Positions 8,827-17,036 of a stretch of 64,000 nt of DNA are shown piece after piece; position 1 is the stretch's first letter, and each line of letters opens with the position of its first letter. Source of the DNA: Clostridia bacterium (GTDB lineage: Bacteria; Bacillota; Clostridia; Peptostreptococcales; Anaerovoracaceae). Where the stretch lies: assembly GCA_910575405.1 (NCBI GenBank), contig CAJTER010000005.1:62001-126000 (forward strand). The letters run 5' to 3'. The notes beneath the pieces are model-generated. The model had not been told where the DNA came from. It made no database searches and saw only the letters and a list, made by a program, of their open reading frames with translations. The position numbers and the translations under genes are program-made.

Positions 8827-8856
8827 ATTTTATCAGTTGTTTTGAGGGAATGTCAA
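8827..8856 (-). promoter_or_regulatory. Sigma-A promoter for the Mo hydroxylase
   Basis: On the minus strand TTGACA (8851-8856) and TAAAAT (8827-8832) are separated by 18 bases. The predicted start of transcription is near 8820, which leaves a leader of about 290 bases. The rest of the 8857-9077 gap is A+T-rich; a weak plus-strand promoter (TTAGAC, 18 bases, TAAAAT near 8970-8999) may serve the next gene. Confidence 0.65.
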
Positions 8857-9077
8857 CCGATGGCAGAGTCAGTTTTTGTACAAGTTTGCTGTATTCATGG
8901 GTACTAACTGGCTGAAATTCTGAATTGTCATAAGTTTTGGAAAAATTAAAAACAATTATCTGAAAAATATTAGACTTAGTCAAATGATTGTGATAAAATT
9001 GAAACCGTTTAAACTATGTCTGAGCGATACGGAACACAAGCTGTAAATTTAAAAAATTTAGAAACGGAGGAGAAAAA

Positions 9078-9518
9078 ATGGTAGAAAGAATGACGGAAGA
9101 CAAAGCGCTGACCTGTTTTGGCGGCGGATTGGATTGTTCACAGGTTGTATTTGGCTATGGAGCGGAGCTTCTGGGCGAGGATAAGGAAAAGGCAGTCAAA
9201 ATTGCGGCTGCCTTTGGCGGAGGTATGTGGAACGGGGAAACCTGCGGCTGCGTAACAGGAGCGCTCATGGCGCTGGGGCTGAAATACGGCCACTTTAAGC
9301 TGGGAGATGAAGAAACGAAGAGTACTTTGCTGGAAAAAAGGGCAGAATTTGAAAAGGAATTTAAGGCGATCAATGGCAGCCTTATCTGCAGGGAAATCCT
9401 CGGCTATGATCTGAGTACCGAGGAGGGAATGACAAAAATTATGGAAAAAGGTCTTTTGACAACAAAATGCCCCAAGTTAGCCTGCTGTGCCTGCGATATC
9501 CTTGATGATCTGCTGTAA
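9078..9518 (+). CDS. C_GCAxxG_C_C family redox protein
   Basis: 146 residues with conserved cysteines in the spacing of the C_GCAxxG_C_C family: CFGGGLDCSQ near residue 13, GETCGCVTGA near residue 52, a cysteine at about residue 104, and CPKLACCACD at the C terminus. Such proteins are thought to bind a metal or iron-sulfur centre and often accompany redox enzymes. AACGGAGGAG precedes the ATG. It starts a plus-strand run that includes two radical SAM proteins, opposite the Mo-hydroxylase gene. The exact role is unknown. Confidence 0.82.
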   Translation: MVERMTEDKALTCFGGGLDCSQVVFGYGAELLGEDKEKAVKIAAAFGGGMWNGETCGCVTGALMALGLKYGHFKLGDEETKSTLLEKRAEFEKEFKAINGSLICREILGYDLSTEEGMTKIMEKGLLTTKCPKLACCACDILDDLL

Positions 9519-9529
9519 CAGGAGCTGAC

Positions 9530-10888
9530 ATGGATAAGGATATACGGAAATTGATCGATTCTGCGAAAAAGCGGAGCCTTGCTGCCGCAGCGCCGGACAA
9601 ACAGACGATCCTGTCGCTGCTGGAAATTGGCCAGGGGACGGAGGAAATGGGCTATCTGCTTGACGCTGCAGAAGAAGTGGCACAGATTGTCACATCAAAG
9701 AAGGCCTACCTCTGGGGGGCTATCGGCATCAATTATGCAAAATGCTCTATGAATTGCGGGTTTTGTTCCTTTGGTGAAAAATGGGGTATTGTGCAGGATG
9801 AGTTTTCCCTTTCGGAAGAGGAAATTTTGGAGGAGGCAGCTGAATACGTCAATGCGGGCGTATACTATATTGTTCTTCGAACTACTGAATTTTATGACTT
9901 GGAAAAGCTGTCGCGAATCGCAGAACGCATACGGGAGGAAGTTTCCGGCACCTACGAGCTGATATTGAACGTAGGGGAGTTTGACCTGCAAATGGCAAAT
10001 CGGCTATATCGATGCGGTGTCGATGGCATCTACCACGCCATCAGGTTGAGGGAAGGCATTGACACCGGTTTTGAGCCGGATGACAGGCGAAAGACCTTGG
10101 AGGCTATCAAAAAATCACCGCTGAAGCTGATTCATCTGGTAGAACCTCTGGGGCCGGAGCATACAAATGAGGAAATCGCAGATCGGTTCCTGGAATCCAT
10201 CCAATACGGTGTCTTTATTTCCGGCGTCATGGTGCGGGTACCGGTAAAGGGAACACCTCTGGGCGAAAGCGAAAAGCTGGATGCCCAGCGGGCGGCTCAC
10301 ATCGTAGCAGTGCTGCGGCTGACAGGCGGCTATACGATACCGAATATCTGTATCCACCCCATGTCTGCTCAGGCTGTGAAAGCTGGTGCAAATGTAGTTG
10401 TTACGGAAAGAGGTGCAATCCCACGAGATGCGAAACCTTCAAAACAGGCGTGGCACAAGGTTACGCCGCAGCTGGGGCGGCAACTTCTGGAGCAGGAGGG
10501 ATATCAGGTATATCCGGAGGTGCCGAAAGGGCCAGGGTCGGAACGGGAAGCCTGCGGCGAGGAATGTACAGGGGCAAATCTGGATCGGTTCGTGCAGCCG
10601 GCTATTTTGTCTCTGCTGCTGGATGAGTGTCTTACGGCTTACCAGATCCACGGAAGGCTGACGGACTACTCCATGTACAGGGACAGACCGCCGGACATGG
10701 CCGGCGTATACCGCTATACAAAATCCCTGAAGGATCGGGGATTGCTGGAACAAAAGCAGTCCTCCAAAAACAGGACCATGTACAGCATTACCCCGGAAGG
10801 GCGCAGGTTCTTGCGGAGCTGGATCAGTACGCTGGAAAGCTATAGGGATTCTATCGGCCTGCTGCTGAAAGAGATGGGCGGCTTTTAA
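9530..10888 (+). CDS. BioB/HydE-like radical SAM protein fused to a PadR-like winged helix
   Basis: 452 residues. Cys72, Cys76 and Cys79 (CSMNCGFC) form the CxxxCxxC site of radical SAM enzymes, and the barrel is closest to biotin-synthase-like members. From about residue 360 it continues into a winged-helix segment (AYQIHGRL, then GVYRYTKSLKDRGLLE and MYSITPEGRRFL), which looks like a PadR transcription-factor domain. The gene starts 11 bases after the preceding one and belongs to the Mo-hydroxylase accessory set. The fusion suggests the winged helix either binds DNA or serves as a partner-docking domain. The substrate is unknown; it is not BioB itself, since no other biotin genes are near. 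Confidence 0.78.
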   Translation: MDKDIRKLIDSAKKRSLAAAAPDKQTILSLLEIGQGTEEMGYLLDAAEEVAQIVTSKKAYLWGAIGINYAKCSMNCGFCSFGEKWGIVQDEFSLSEEEILEEAAEYVNAGVYYIVLRTTEFYDLEKLSRIAERIREEVSGTYELILNVGEFDLQMANRLYRCGVDGIYHAIRLREGIDTGFEPDDRRKTLEAIKKSPLKLIHLVEPLGPEHTNEEIADRFLESIQYGVFISGVMVRVPVKGTPLGESEKLDAQRAAHIVAVLRLTGGYTIPNICIHPMSAQAVKAGANVVVTERGAIPRDAKPSKQAWHKVTPQLGRQLLEQEGYQVYPEVPKGPGSEREACGEECTGANLDRFVQPAILSLLLDECLTAYQIHGRLTDYSMYRDRPPDMAGVYRYTKSLKDRGLLEQKQSSKNRTMYSITPEGRRFLRSWISTLESYRDSIGLLLKEMGGF

Positions 10889-10904
10889 CCGGCTGCCCTT
10901 CTGC

Positions 10905-10933
10905 TTGCCATAAGAGGGCTGCTTTGCTATAAT
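10905..10933 (+). promoter_or_regulatory. Promoter of the MntA/HepT pair
   Basis: TTGCCA (10905-10910), a 17-base spacer and a perfect TATAAT (10928-10933), followed 50 bases later by GGAGAGGAGGAAGG and the mntA start. It gives the toxin-antitoxin pair its own transcription inside the Mo-hydroxylase accessory region. Confidence 0.7.
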
Positions 10934-10983
10934 GGCCGCAGGAGGCCATGAATGCAGACAGTCGGGAGAGGAGGAAGGAAAGG

Positions 10984-11289
10984 ATGGCTGCAGAATATAC
11001 GATTGAAAATTTGTGTAAAACGATTTCGCCCATTGCAGAGCAATATGGGGTAAAAAGTGTTTCGCTTTTTGGATCCTATTCAAAATGAACTGCTTTACCA
11101 GGAAGCGATATTGATTTGAAAATAGAAAAAGGTAAGCTTCAATCTTTGTTTCAAATTTGCGGTTTTCGTCTGGCAGTAGAGGATGCGTTGCAGCTTCCGG
11201 TTGATTTGGTGACAAGCGATTCCTCTGACAAGGAGTTTTTAAATATGATTGCGAAAGATGAGGTGCTGCTTTATCGAAACACGAGATAG
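10984..11289 (+). pseudogene. mntA: MntA-type nucleotidyltransferase antitoxin with in-frame TGA
   Basis: The frame from ATG 10984 to TAG 11287-11289 encodes an MNT-fold protein of about 101 codons with a single in-frame TGA at 11086-11088. The active-site pattern GSX10DXD spans the stop: VSLFGSYSK, stop, TALPGSDIDLK. Relatives commonly have glycine at the stop position, so one change (GGA to TGA) explains it. Everything downstream stays in frame and well conserved, which suggests a recent mutation or recoding. MntA normally neutralises HepT by adding AMP to its RX4HXY tyrosine. The ribosome binding site and promoter are intact, so a 34-residue N-terminal peptide should be made. Confidence 0.8.
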
Positions 11290-11623
11290 GATTATTCTGC
11301 AGAAGATTATCAGCTATTGTGGGCGCATTCGCGATAATATAGAGCGCAACCAGCGGGGTTTTGCTGTGTTTGAACAGGATTATATGTTTCAGGATGCCTG
11401 CTGCATGTGTGTCATACAAATCGGTGAACTTGTTGCGCAACTATCTGATGAAATCAAAAAGGAGAATGAGGCAATTCTCTGGCGAATTATAAAGGATACT
11501 CGAAACTTCTATGTCCATGCATATGGCTCTATTGATGTTTTGGCGGTTTGGAGTACGCTCCTTCAGGATATCCCTGCCTTGGAAGCAGCCTGTAGGCGGA
11601 TTTTATCATGTACTGCAGAATAA
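11258..11623 (+). CDS. hepT: HepT-family HEPN ribonuclease toxin
   Basis: 121 residues, all helical, with the HEPN catalytic motif RX4HXY complete (Arg82, His87, Tyr89 in TRNFYVHAYG). HepT proteins are RNases paired with MntA antitoxins. The start is uncertain: ATG 11258 overlaps the end of mntA by 32 bases, the usual arrangement for this pair, and TTG 11249 is an alternative. The toxin appears intact although its antitoxin carries a stop codon. It sits between two radical SAM genes and looks like an insertion into that cluster. Confidence 0.82.
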   Translation: MRCCFIETRDRIILQKIISYCGRIRDNIERNQRGFAVFEQDYMFQDACCMCVIQIGELVAQLSDEIKKENEAILWRIIKDTRNFYVHAYGSIDVLAVWSTLLQDIPALEAACRRILSCTAE

Positions 11624-11667
11624 GAAAACCTTAAAGATAGATAGAACAGGAAAAGAGGGACAAGTAT

Positions 11668-13119
11668 ATGAAGCGACTATCGGAAGTACAGAGCATCTGC
11701 CCGGAGTGCCAAAAGCCCATCACGGCCTGGTACACGGAGCGGGAGGGAACAATATTTCTGGAAAAGGAATGTCCGGAGCACGGCGAGTTTCGCGCTCTGG
11801 TATCAAACAGTGAACAGGATTATCTGGACTGGGTGAAGAATCCGGTTATCAATATACCGCCAAAGGGCGCTATGACAAAGGGAAGCCAGCAGGACGAATG
11901 CCCCCTCCACTGCGGCACCTGCGAAAACCATTTGCAGACCGCCTGCTGCGTGCTCATCGACCTGACGGAGCGCTGCAATCAGCATTGTCCTTACTGCTTT
12001 GCGCGGGCGGAGCTGGATGCGGAGCACGCGGGAGAGCCTAGTCTTCAGGAGCTGGAGGAAAAATTGGATCTGCTGCTGGAGGTAGGCGAGGAAGAACGGC
12101 CCTTTAATATCCAGCTTTCCGGCGGTGAGCCGACGGTGAGAGGCGATCTACCGGAGATTATCGGCATGGCAAAGAACAAGGGCTTTGAATACATTCAGAT
12201 CAACAGCAACGGCAGGCGCATTGCCAGAGAGCCGGGTTATGCGAAAGTTCTGAGGCAGGCGGGAGCATCGGTTATTTTCATGCAGTTTGACGGAACAAAC
12301 GATGAAATCTACAAGGCCATGCGGGGCGAACCTCTCTTTGAGGAAAAAAAACAGGCTATTGAAAACTGTAGAAAAGCAGGCCTGCCCGTGACGCTGGTGC
12401 CTACTATCGCCAGAAACGTAAATCTGGACAACATCGGTGATATGATGCAGTTCCTTTTGGATCACATTTCTGTTGTAAAGGGGATTCACTTCCAGCCGGT
12501 CAGCTTCTTCGGCAGACATCCGGATCCAAAGCACGACAACCGGGTGACCATGTTCGACGTGCTGCGGGAAATCGAAAAGCAGTGCGAAGGTTTTCATTAT
12601 GAGGATTTTGCGCCTATTGCCACGGGTCATACCCTCTGCTGTTTTTACAGCACGTATTTAAAGGAAAAGGACGGCATCAAGTGTATGGTTAGCGCTACGG
12701 ACAAGGAAGCGGGAATCAGCTGTTGCGACACGCAGAACGCTTCTTCTTGCTGCTGCGGTCAGGAGCCGGATCCATTGGAGGTCATCAAAAAGGATCGGGA
12801 TTATGTGTTAAACAAATGGGATCTGCCGGAAGAGACGGATGAAGAGGAAAACTGCTGTGAATCTGCGGAAACAGAACCGTGCTGCTGCGAGGAGGCTCAG
12901 GCTGAGGAGGAAAGCTGCTGCTGCGGAAGCGAGGAGGCCATGGATTTGGACGAGTTCCTTAAATATTACAAGCAGAATACCTTTACCGTAACGGGAATGG
13001 CCTTCCAGGACAGCACCAATTTGGATGCGGAACGGCTCAAGCGCTGCCGGGTTCAGGTATTGTCCCCGGACAACCGTCTCATTCCTTTCTGCGGATACAA
13101 CAGCATTTACAGACAGTAA
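11668..13119 (+). CDS. TrsS-like radical SAM protein with cysteine-cluster tail
   Basis: 483 residues. It opens with a zinc-ribbon-like CPECQKP and CPEHGEF pair, then Cys103, Cys107 and Cys110 (CNQHCPYC) bind the SAM cluster, and SGGEPTVR follows at about residue 151. Residues ~350-425 hold short runs of two or three adjacent cysteines in an acidic linker (ISCCD, SSCCCG, NCCE, PCCCE, SCCCG). I recall related proteins, named TrsS, with selenocysteine in such runs. A methyltransferase follows, matching the TrsS/TrsM pairing beside Mo hydroxylases. The substrate and the function of the tail are unknown. Confidence 0.78.
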   Translation: MKRLSEVQSICPECQKPITAWYTEREGTIFLEKECPEHGEFRALVSNSEQDYLDWVKNPVINIPPKGAMTKGSQQDECPLHCGTCENHLQTACCVLIDLTERCNQHCPYCFARAELDAEHAGEPSLQELEEKLDLLLEVGEEERPFNIQLSGGEPTVRGDLPEIIGMAKNKGFEYIQINSNGRRIAREPGYAKVLRQAGASVIFMQFDGTNDEIYKAMRGEPLFEEKKQAIENCRKAGLPVTLVPTIARNVNLDNIGDMMQFLLDHISVVKGIHFQPVSFFGRHPDPKHDNRVTMFDVLREIEKQCEGFHYEDFAPIATGHTLCCFYSTYLKEKDGIKCMVSATDKEAGISCCDTQNASSCCCGQEPDPLEVIKKDRDYVLNKWDLPEETDEEENCCESAETEPCCCEEAQAEEESCCCGSEEAMDLDEFLKYYKQNTFTVTGMAFQDSTNLDAERLKRCRVQVLSPDNRLIPFCGYNSIYRQ

Positions 13120-13229
13120 TTTCAGGACCTTGCTGTATACGGGCGTTACATGGATACAGCCGGCTTAATAGGTGGAATAAGAAACATATTTTTTTGAAAC
13201 TTAAAATGACGACAGGAGAAACACGAAAA

Positions 13230-13937
13230 ATGAGTTTAATCAGACCAGGAAAATTGGACATTACGGACAGGGCCATGGAACTGTGGGGCCTGAAAAAAGG
13301 CGCGGAGGTTCTGGACATCGGCTGCGGCGACGGTACGGCGGCGGAATACCTGCAGGACAAATACGGATACAAAATGACGGGGATCGATCTGAATCTTGCC
13401 AAAATCAGCGAAGGAAAGGAGCGAAACAGCGAGCTGGATCTGCGTATGGGAGACGGCGAGTTTCTTGATGAATTTATGTCTTTTTCCTTTGACGGCGTGA
13501 TGATGGAATGCACCCTGTCCCTCATCAATTTGCCGGACGAAGCCCTCCACGAGGCATACTGCGTTCTGAAAAAGGGCGGCAAGCTCTTTATCAGCGATCT
13601 GTATATGAAAAACCCCGATCCAAAGCAGGTGCAGGCCATCAAAATAGAGGCGGACCGGCAGGCAAAGATTCCCCACAAGGAAGGCGACTGTGATGAGGAC
13701 AAGATGCGTTTTGTGGACTTCCGATTTGAAGGCGCTTTCATCAAGGAGCCTCTCCTCCGTTATATGGAGGAAGTGGGCTTTGAAGTAAAAGCCTTTGAGG
13801 ATCGCTCCGCAGATCTGGATACCTATGTGGCGGAAACCATTCTGCAGGAAGGTTCTCTGGATAACTGCATCACCTGTGCAAAGGGCAAAAAGGGCATCGG
13901 CTACTTCCTGCTAGTTGCGGAAAAGCTGGATAAATAG
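13230..13937 (+). CDS. TrsM-like class I SAM-dependent methyltransferase (DVU_1556 type)
   Basis: 235 residues from ATG 13230, chosen because GGAG lies 11 bases upstream; ATG 13206 and TTG 13194 are alternatives. The SAM-binding motif is VLDIGCGDG near residue 28, followed by a Methyltransf_11-type fold. A cluster of cysteines lies at the C terminus (NCITCAKGKKG). It follows the TrsS-like gene and precedes a C-GCAxxG-C-C gene, the order I associate with Mo-hydroxylase maturation loci. What it methylates is unknown. Confidence 0.78.
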   Translation: MSLIRPGKLDITDRAMELWGLKKGAEVLDIGCGDGTAAEYLQDKYGYKMTGIDLNLAKISEGKERNSELDLRMGDGEFLDEFMSFSFDGVMMECTLSLINLPDEALHEAYCVLKKGGKLFISDLYMKNPDPKQVQAIKIEADRQAKIPHKEGDCDEDKMRFVDFRFEGAFIKEPLLRYMEEVGFEVKAFEDRSADLDTYVAETILQEGSLDNCITCAKGKKGIGYFLLVAEKLDK

Positions 13938-13947
13938 GAGGGTGTCT

Positions 13948-14319
13948 ATGAAGGAGGAAATTTTAGATTTAAAGCTCAAAGGCTACTGCTGCAGCCAGAT
14001 CCTGATGGAAATGGGACTGAAAAGAATGGAAAAGGAAAACCTGGATCTTATTTTTGCAATGGCAGGGCTTTGCGACGGAGCAAAATCAGGGCGCATCTGC
14101 GGAATTTTATCTGCGGGTATATGTCTCCTGTATCTGGCGGATCCTAAGGAAGCTGAGATGGGTCTTGCGGAAGATCTGACCGACTGGTTTGAGGATGCCT
14201 TCGGGAGCACGGAGTGCAGCGAGCTGGTGGGAGAGCATCCATTGAGTAAAGTGGAAAAATGTTCTATGATGCTGGAGGATTCCTTTCAAAAAATAGAAGA
14301 ATTACTGGAGTGGGACTAG
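13948..14319 (+). CDS. C_GCAxxG_C_C-like protein (DVU_1555 type)
   Basis: 123 residues from ATG 13948, with TAGGAGGG upstream; the start codon lies 11 bases after the methyltransferase stop. It has GYCCSQILMEMGL near the N terminus and SGRICGILSAGICLL in the middle, a shortened relative of the C_GCAxxG_C_C family, plus Cys residues around TECSELVG and EKCSMML. Its stop overlaps the GTG start of the ligase-like gene by one base, so translation is coupled. It is the second protein of this family in the cluster. Confidence 0.75.
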   Translation: MKEEILDLKLKGYCCSQILMEMGLKRMEKENLDLIFAMAGLCDGAKSGRICGILSAGICLLYLADPKEAEMGLAEDLTDWFEDAFGSTECSELVGEHPLSKVEKCSMMLEDSFQKIEELLEWD

Positions 14320-15350
14320 TGGAACGATATCTGGATATCTGGACTGCCCGCAAGCTGGGCGTCGCAGAGCTTACACGGAAAAACATCGAAGATTATCAGC
14401 TGGAAAAAATAAAGGAAACCTTAAGATGGGCTGTAGCAAACAGCCCTTTTTACAGGGGACGCTACGGCGCTGCAGAGGTGCGGACATGGGAAGACTTCAG
14501 GAGACTCCCCTTCACCTGCCCGCAGGATGTGGCAAGCTTTGGAGGGGACATGGTCTGCCTGCCCCAGAGCAGGATCAGCCGCATCGTAACCATGGAGACC
14601 AGCGGTACGGAGGGAAGGCCAAAGCGAATTTATTTTACAGAAGAGGATCAGGAGCTGACCATCGACTTTTTTCATAACGGGATGCGGCTGCTGGTGGATC
14701 CTTCCGATACAGTGATCATCCTCATGCCCTGCCGGCGGCCCGGTTCTATCGGTGATCTGCTGAAAGAGGGACTGGAGCGGCTGGGGGCAAAGACCGTGCC
14801 TTACGGACTTCCCTCGGGCGGAGATGATGAAACGATCCTGCAGCTGATGGAGGAACGAGGCGCAACTTGCTGCGTGGCCCTTCCCACTCATTTGGCGGCA
14901 CTGGCGGAAAAGGACGGGGGTAGGCGAATCTCCATGAAAACTGTGCTCCTTTCGGCTGAATATGTTTCTGCGGAAAGCAGAGAAAAGATTCAAAATACCT
15001 GGGGCTGCAAAATTTTCGAGCATTATGGTATGACGGAGATGGGCCTAGGCTGCGCGGTCAGCTGCGAGGAGCTTTCCGGCTGCCACATTCGGGAATCGGA
15101 TCTGTATTTGGAAATCATCGACCCTGAGACAGGCCGGGTTCTGCCGGATGGAGAAGAGGGGGAAGTGGTGTTTACAACCCTTACGAGAAAGGGAATGCCC
15201 TTTATTCGTTACCGTACAGGGGACTGGAGCAGCTTTCTGAAAAAAACCTGCAGATGCGGGAGCATTTTGAAGCGGATCAGCAGAGTTGGGGACCGAAACA
15301 TGCAAAAGGGAGCATGGAAGAAAACACCTGGGCAAGACAAGAAAAAATAA
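14319..15350 (+). CDS. Phenylacetate-CoA-ligase-like AMP-forming protein (DVU_1553 type)
   Basis: 343 residues from GTG 14319, with GGAG 8 bases upstream and a one-base overlap with the previous stop. It has the adenylate-forming core: TMETSGTEGRPKRIYF (P-loop), EHYGMTEMG and YRTGDWS. It is shorter than true phenylacetate-CoA ligases (about 430 residues) and lacks most of the C-terminal domain that carries the second half-reaction lysine, so it may only adenylate or have another role. The gene ends the Mo-hydroxylase accessory run. Confidence 0.75.
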   Translation: MERYLDIWTARKLGVAELTRKNIEDYQLEKIKETLRWAVANSPFYRGRYGAAEVRTWEDFRRLPFTCPQDVASFGGDMVCLPQSRISRIVTMETSGTEGRPKRIYFTEEDQELTIDFFHNGMRLLVDPSDTVIILMPCRRPGSIGDLLKEGLERLGAKTVPYGLPSGGDDETILQLMEERGATCCVALPTHLAALAEKDGGRRISMKTVLLSAEYVSAESREKIQNTWGCKIFEHYGMTEMGLGCAVSCEELSGCHIRESDLYLEIIDPETGRVLPDGEEGEVVFTTLTRKGMPFIRYRTGDWSSFLKKTCRCGSILKRISRVGDRNMQKGAWKKTPGQDKKK

Positions 15351-15415
15351 AAGCAGGAATGAAAACGGCGCGGCAATCACACTGAGATGATCTGCCGCGT
15401 TATTCCCGCTTTTTT
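15347..15415. terminator. Bidirectional terminator
   Basis: An extended hairpin with AAAAGCAGGAAT pairing to ATTCCCGCTTTTTT and an inner GCGGCA/TGCCGC stem. It has an A-run on one side and a T-run on the other, and lies between the convergent ligase-like gene and the ABC permease gene. Confidence 0.8.
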
Positions 15416-15426
15416 CGAAAACCGTG

Positions 15427-16179
15427 CTACTGCCGCTTGACGACCGCCCTGCGCATGAACAGGAAGGATGCGGCGCAAAATACAACACAGACGAGGATGG
15501 AAGTGATAATCAGATGAGACGGCCGCTGCGCCACAAACAGCATGAGCCTGGCGGCTGTCTTTGTCATGGCCATATGGAAAAAACGGATATCGAGGAGAGG
15601 CAGGATGATATTCAGCAGCACCGGTACTCCCGCGCCCACCAGGATTTTTCCCAGCTTGTTCAGCCTGTAAAACAAAATGGTGATGAAGTAACCTGCTGCC
15701 ATGACCGCCAGGCTGAGGACAAATTCCATGAAAAAATTTGGAATCAGGTAGATGAGACGTGCAGCCTCCGTTCCGCAGTAAGCGGCTCCGTAAAGGGGCA
15801 GATCGGTAACAGTTGAACCGGAAAGGAATAAGATGCCCCGATTGATCAGGTGAATGAGCAGATCCGCGACAGGCATAATAAGGGCGACCGACACGGTAGT
15901 CAGCAGTCTGCCGCAGAACAGCGTTTTCCTGGATATCCCGTTTTGTACGGAAAGCAGAAAATTTTCTTTAAATGAGCACAGGCCTGCGACAAAGAGAAAG
16001 ATCAAGGTAACCATTTCAATAGAGCCTGTGGTACTATTTTCTGAACCATTATAAAAGAACGAGATACCTCCGTCTATCACCACAAACAGGATGAAAATAA
16101 TCAGCCAGTAAATCAGAATCGCGCGTTTTTGATCCGCCATCTGCTGACGGTAGCTTGCTAATATATTCATTACAATCAC
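15427..16179 (-). CDS. ABC transporter membrane protein (ABC-2 type)
   Basis: 250 residues with about six hydrophobic segments (for example ILIYWLIIFILFVVIDG near the N terminus). It follows an ABC ATPase by 5 bases and a GntR regulator, the order of YtrA-type operons in Firmicutes. Such systems respond to cell-wall-active peptides or help export. The sequence does not reveal the substrate. Confidence 0.75.
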   Translation of the reverse strand: MIVMNILASYRQQMADQKRAILIYWLIIFILFVVIDGGISFFYNGSENSTTGSIEMVTLIFLFVAGLCSFKENFLLSVQNGISRKTLFCGRLLTTVSVALIMPVADLLIHLINRGILFLSGSTVTDLPLYGAAYCGTEAARLIYLIPNFFMEFVLSLAVMAAGYFITILFYRLNKLGKILVGAGVPVLLNIILPLLDIRFFHMAMTKTAARLMLFVAQRPSHLIITSILVCVVFCAASFLFMRRAVVKRQ

Positions 16180-16184
16180 ACTCC

Positions 16185-17036
16185 TTAAGAATTGGTAAGC
16201 TGGACAAACAGCTTTTGCAGATCCAGTCTGGAAAGTTCCAGATCTCCAGGGATTTCTTCCTCAGGAAGAGCTCCCAGAATATAGGCTGTTTTCAGCCCGC
16301 CCAGTGAATCGGTCCCGATGATTTCTTTCCCCCTTATAAAATCATCGACAGCCGCCGCTTTTCCGGAAATCGTATAGCCTTTGGAAAGCAGAGCTTCACA
16401 GGACTGGTTCTGAATGATTTTTCCCTCTTTGATGATGACAATATCTTCAACCACTCCCGCGGCCTCCTCGATCAGATGGGTAGATAGGATCACCGTACAG
16501 GGATCGGTACTGTACTTTTCAATCAGCACCTTATAAAAGAGCTCCCGGTGAGCCGCATCCAACCCCAGAACCGGCTCATCCAGCAGAATGTACGGCGTGC
16601 CGGCGGAAAGGGCAACGATGATTTTAAAAATGGATGAATACCCGGTAGACAGGGCTTTTACCTTTTTTTTCGTATCCAGTCCAAAGCGGGCCGCAAGGTT
16701 CTGAGCATAGGCCAGATCAAAGCTCGGATAAAAATTCTGGGTCCATTTAAACACCTCGCGAATTTTCATCTTCTCCGGATACAAAGTCTGCTCGCTCATA
16801 AGATACAGCAGGGACTGAGCCCGGTCGTTTTCTATAGCAGGCATGCCGTTGACGAACACTTGGCCGCTGTCTGCAAAAATCCGGTTGGCTATGATATTGA
16901 GAAGAGTGGATTTCCCTGCTCCATTTCTTCCCAAAAGACCGTAAATCTTATTTTCCTCAAAGCGGAGGCAGACCTGGCTCAGGGCCTCTGTTTCTGCGAA
17001 TCGTTTGGATACATTTTTTACTTCTATGCAGTTCAT
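16185..17036 (-). CDS. ABC transporter ATP-binding protein
   Basis: 283 residues with Walker A GRNGAGKST near residue 36, Walker B ILLDEPVLGLD and an H-loop STHLIEE. The signature segment reads LSTGYSSIFK rather than LSGGQ, as is common in the YtrB/BcrA-like group. It overlaps the GntR gene by 4 bases and is followed by the membrane subunit, so the three form an operon. Confidence 0.88.
   Translation of the reverse strand: MNCIEVKNVSKRFAETEALSQVCLRFEENKIYGLLGRNGAGKSTLLNIIANRIFADSGQVFVNGMPAIENDRAQSLLYLMSEQTLYPEKMKIREVFKWTQNFYPSFDLAYAQNLAARFGLDTKKKVKALSTGYSSIFKIIVALSAGTPYILLDEPVLGLDAAHRELFYKVLIEKYSTDPCTVILSTHLIEEAAGVVEDIVIIKEGKIIQNQSCEALLSKGYTISGKAAAVDDFIRGKEIIGTDSLGGLKTAYILGALPEEEIPGDLELSRLDLQKLFVQLTNS

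Noticed and set aside
11086-11088. TGA in mntA as a selenocysteine codon
   Set aside because: The expected residue is glycine, only a four-base stem can form immediately downstream, and a single base change from GGA explains the stop; no convincing SECIS element is visible.
10439-11440. 333-codon minus-strand frame across the radical SAM tail, promoter and mntA
   Set aside because: It covers intergenic and coding sequence of several genes; composition is random-looking and the plus-strand genes explain the region.
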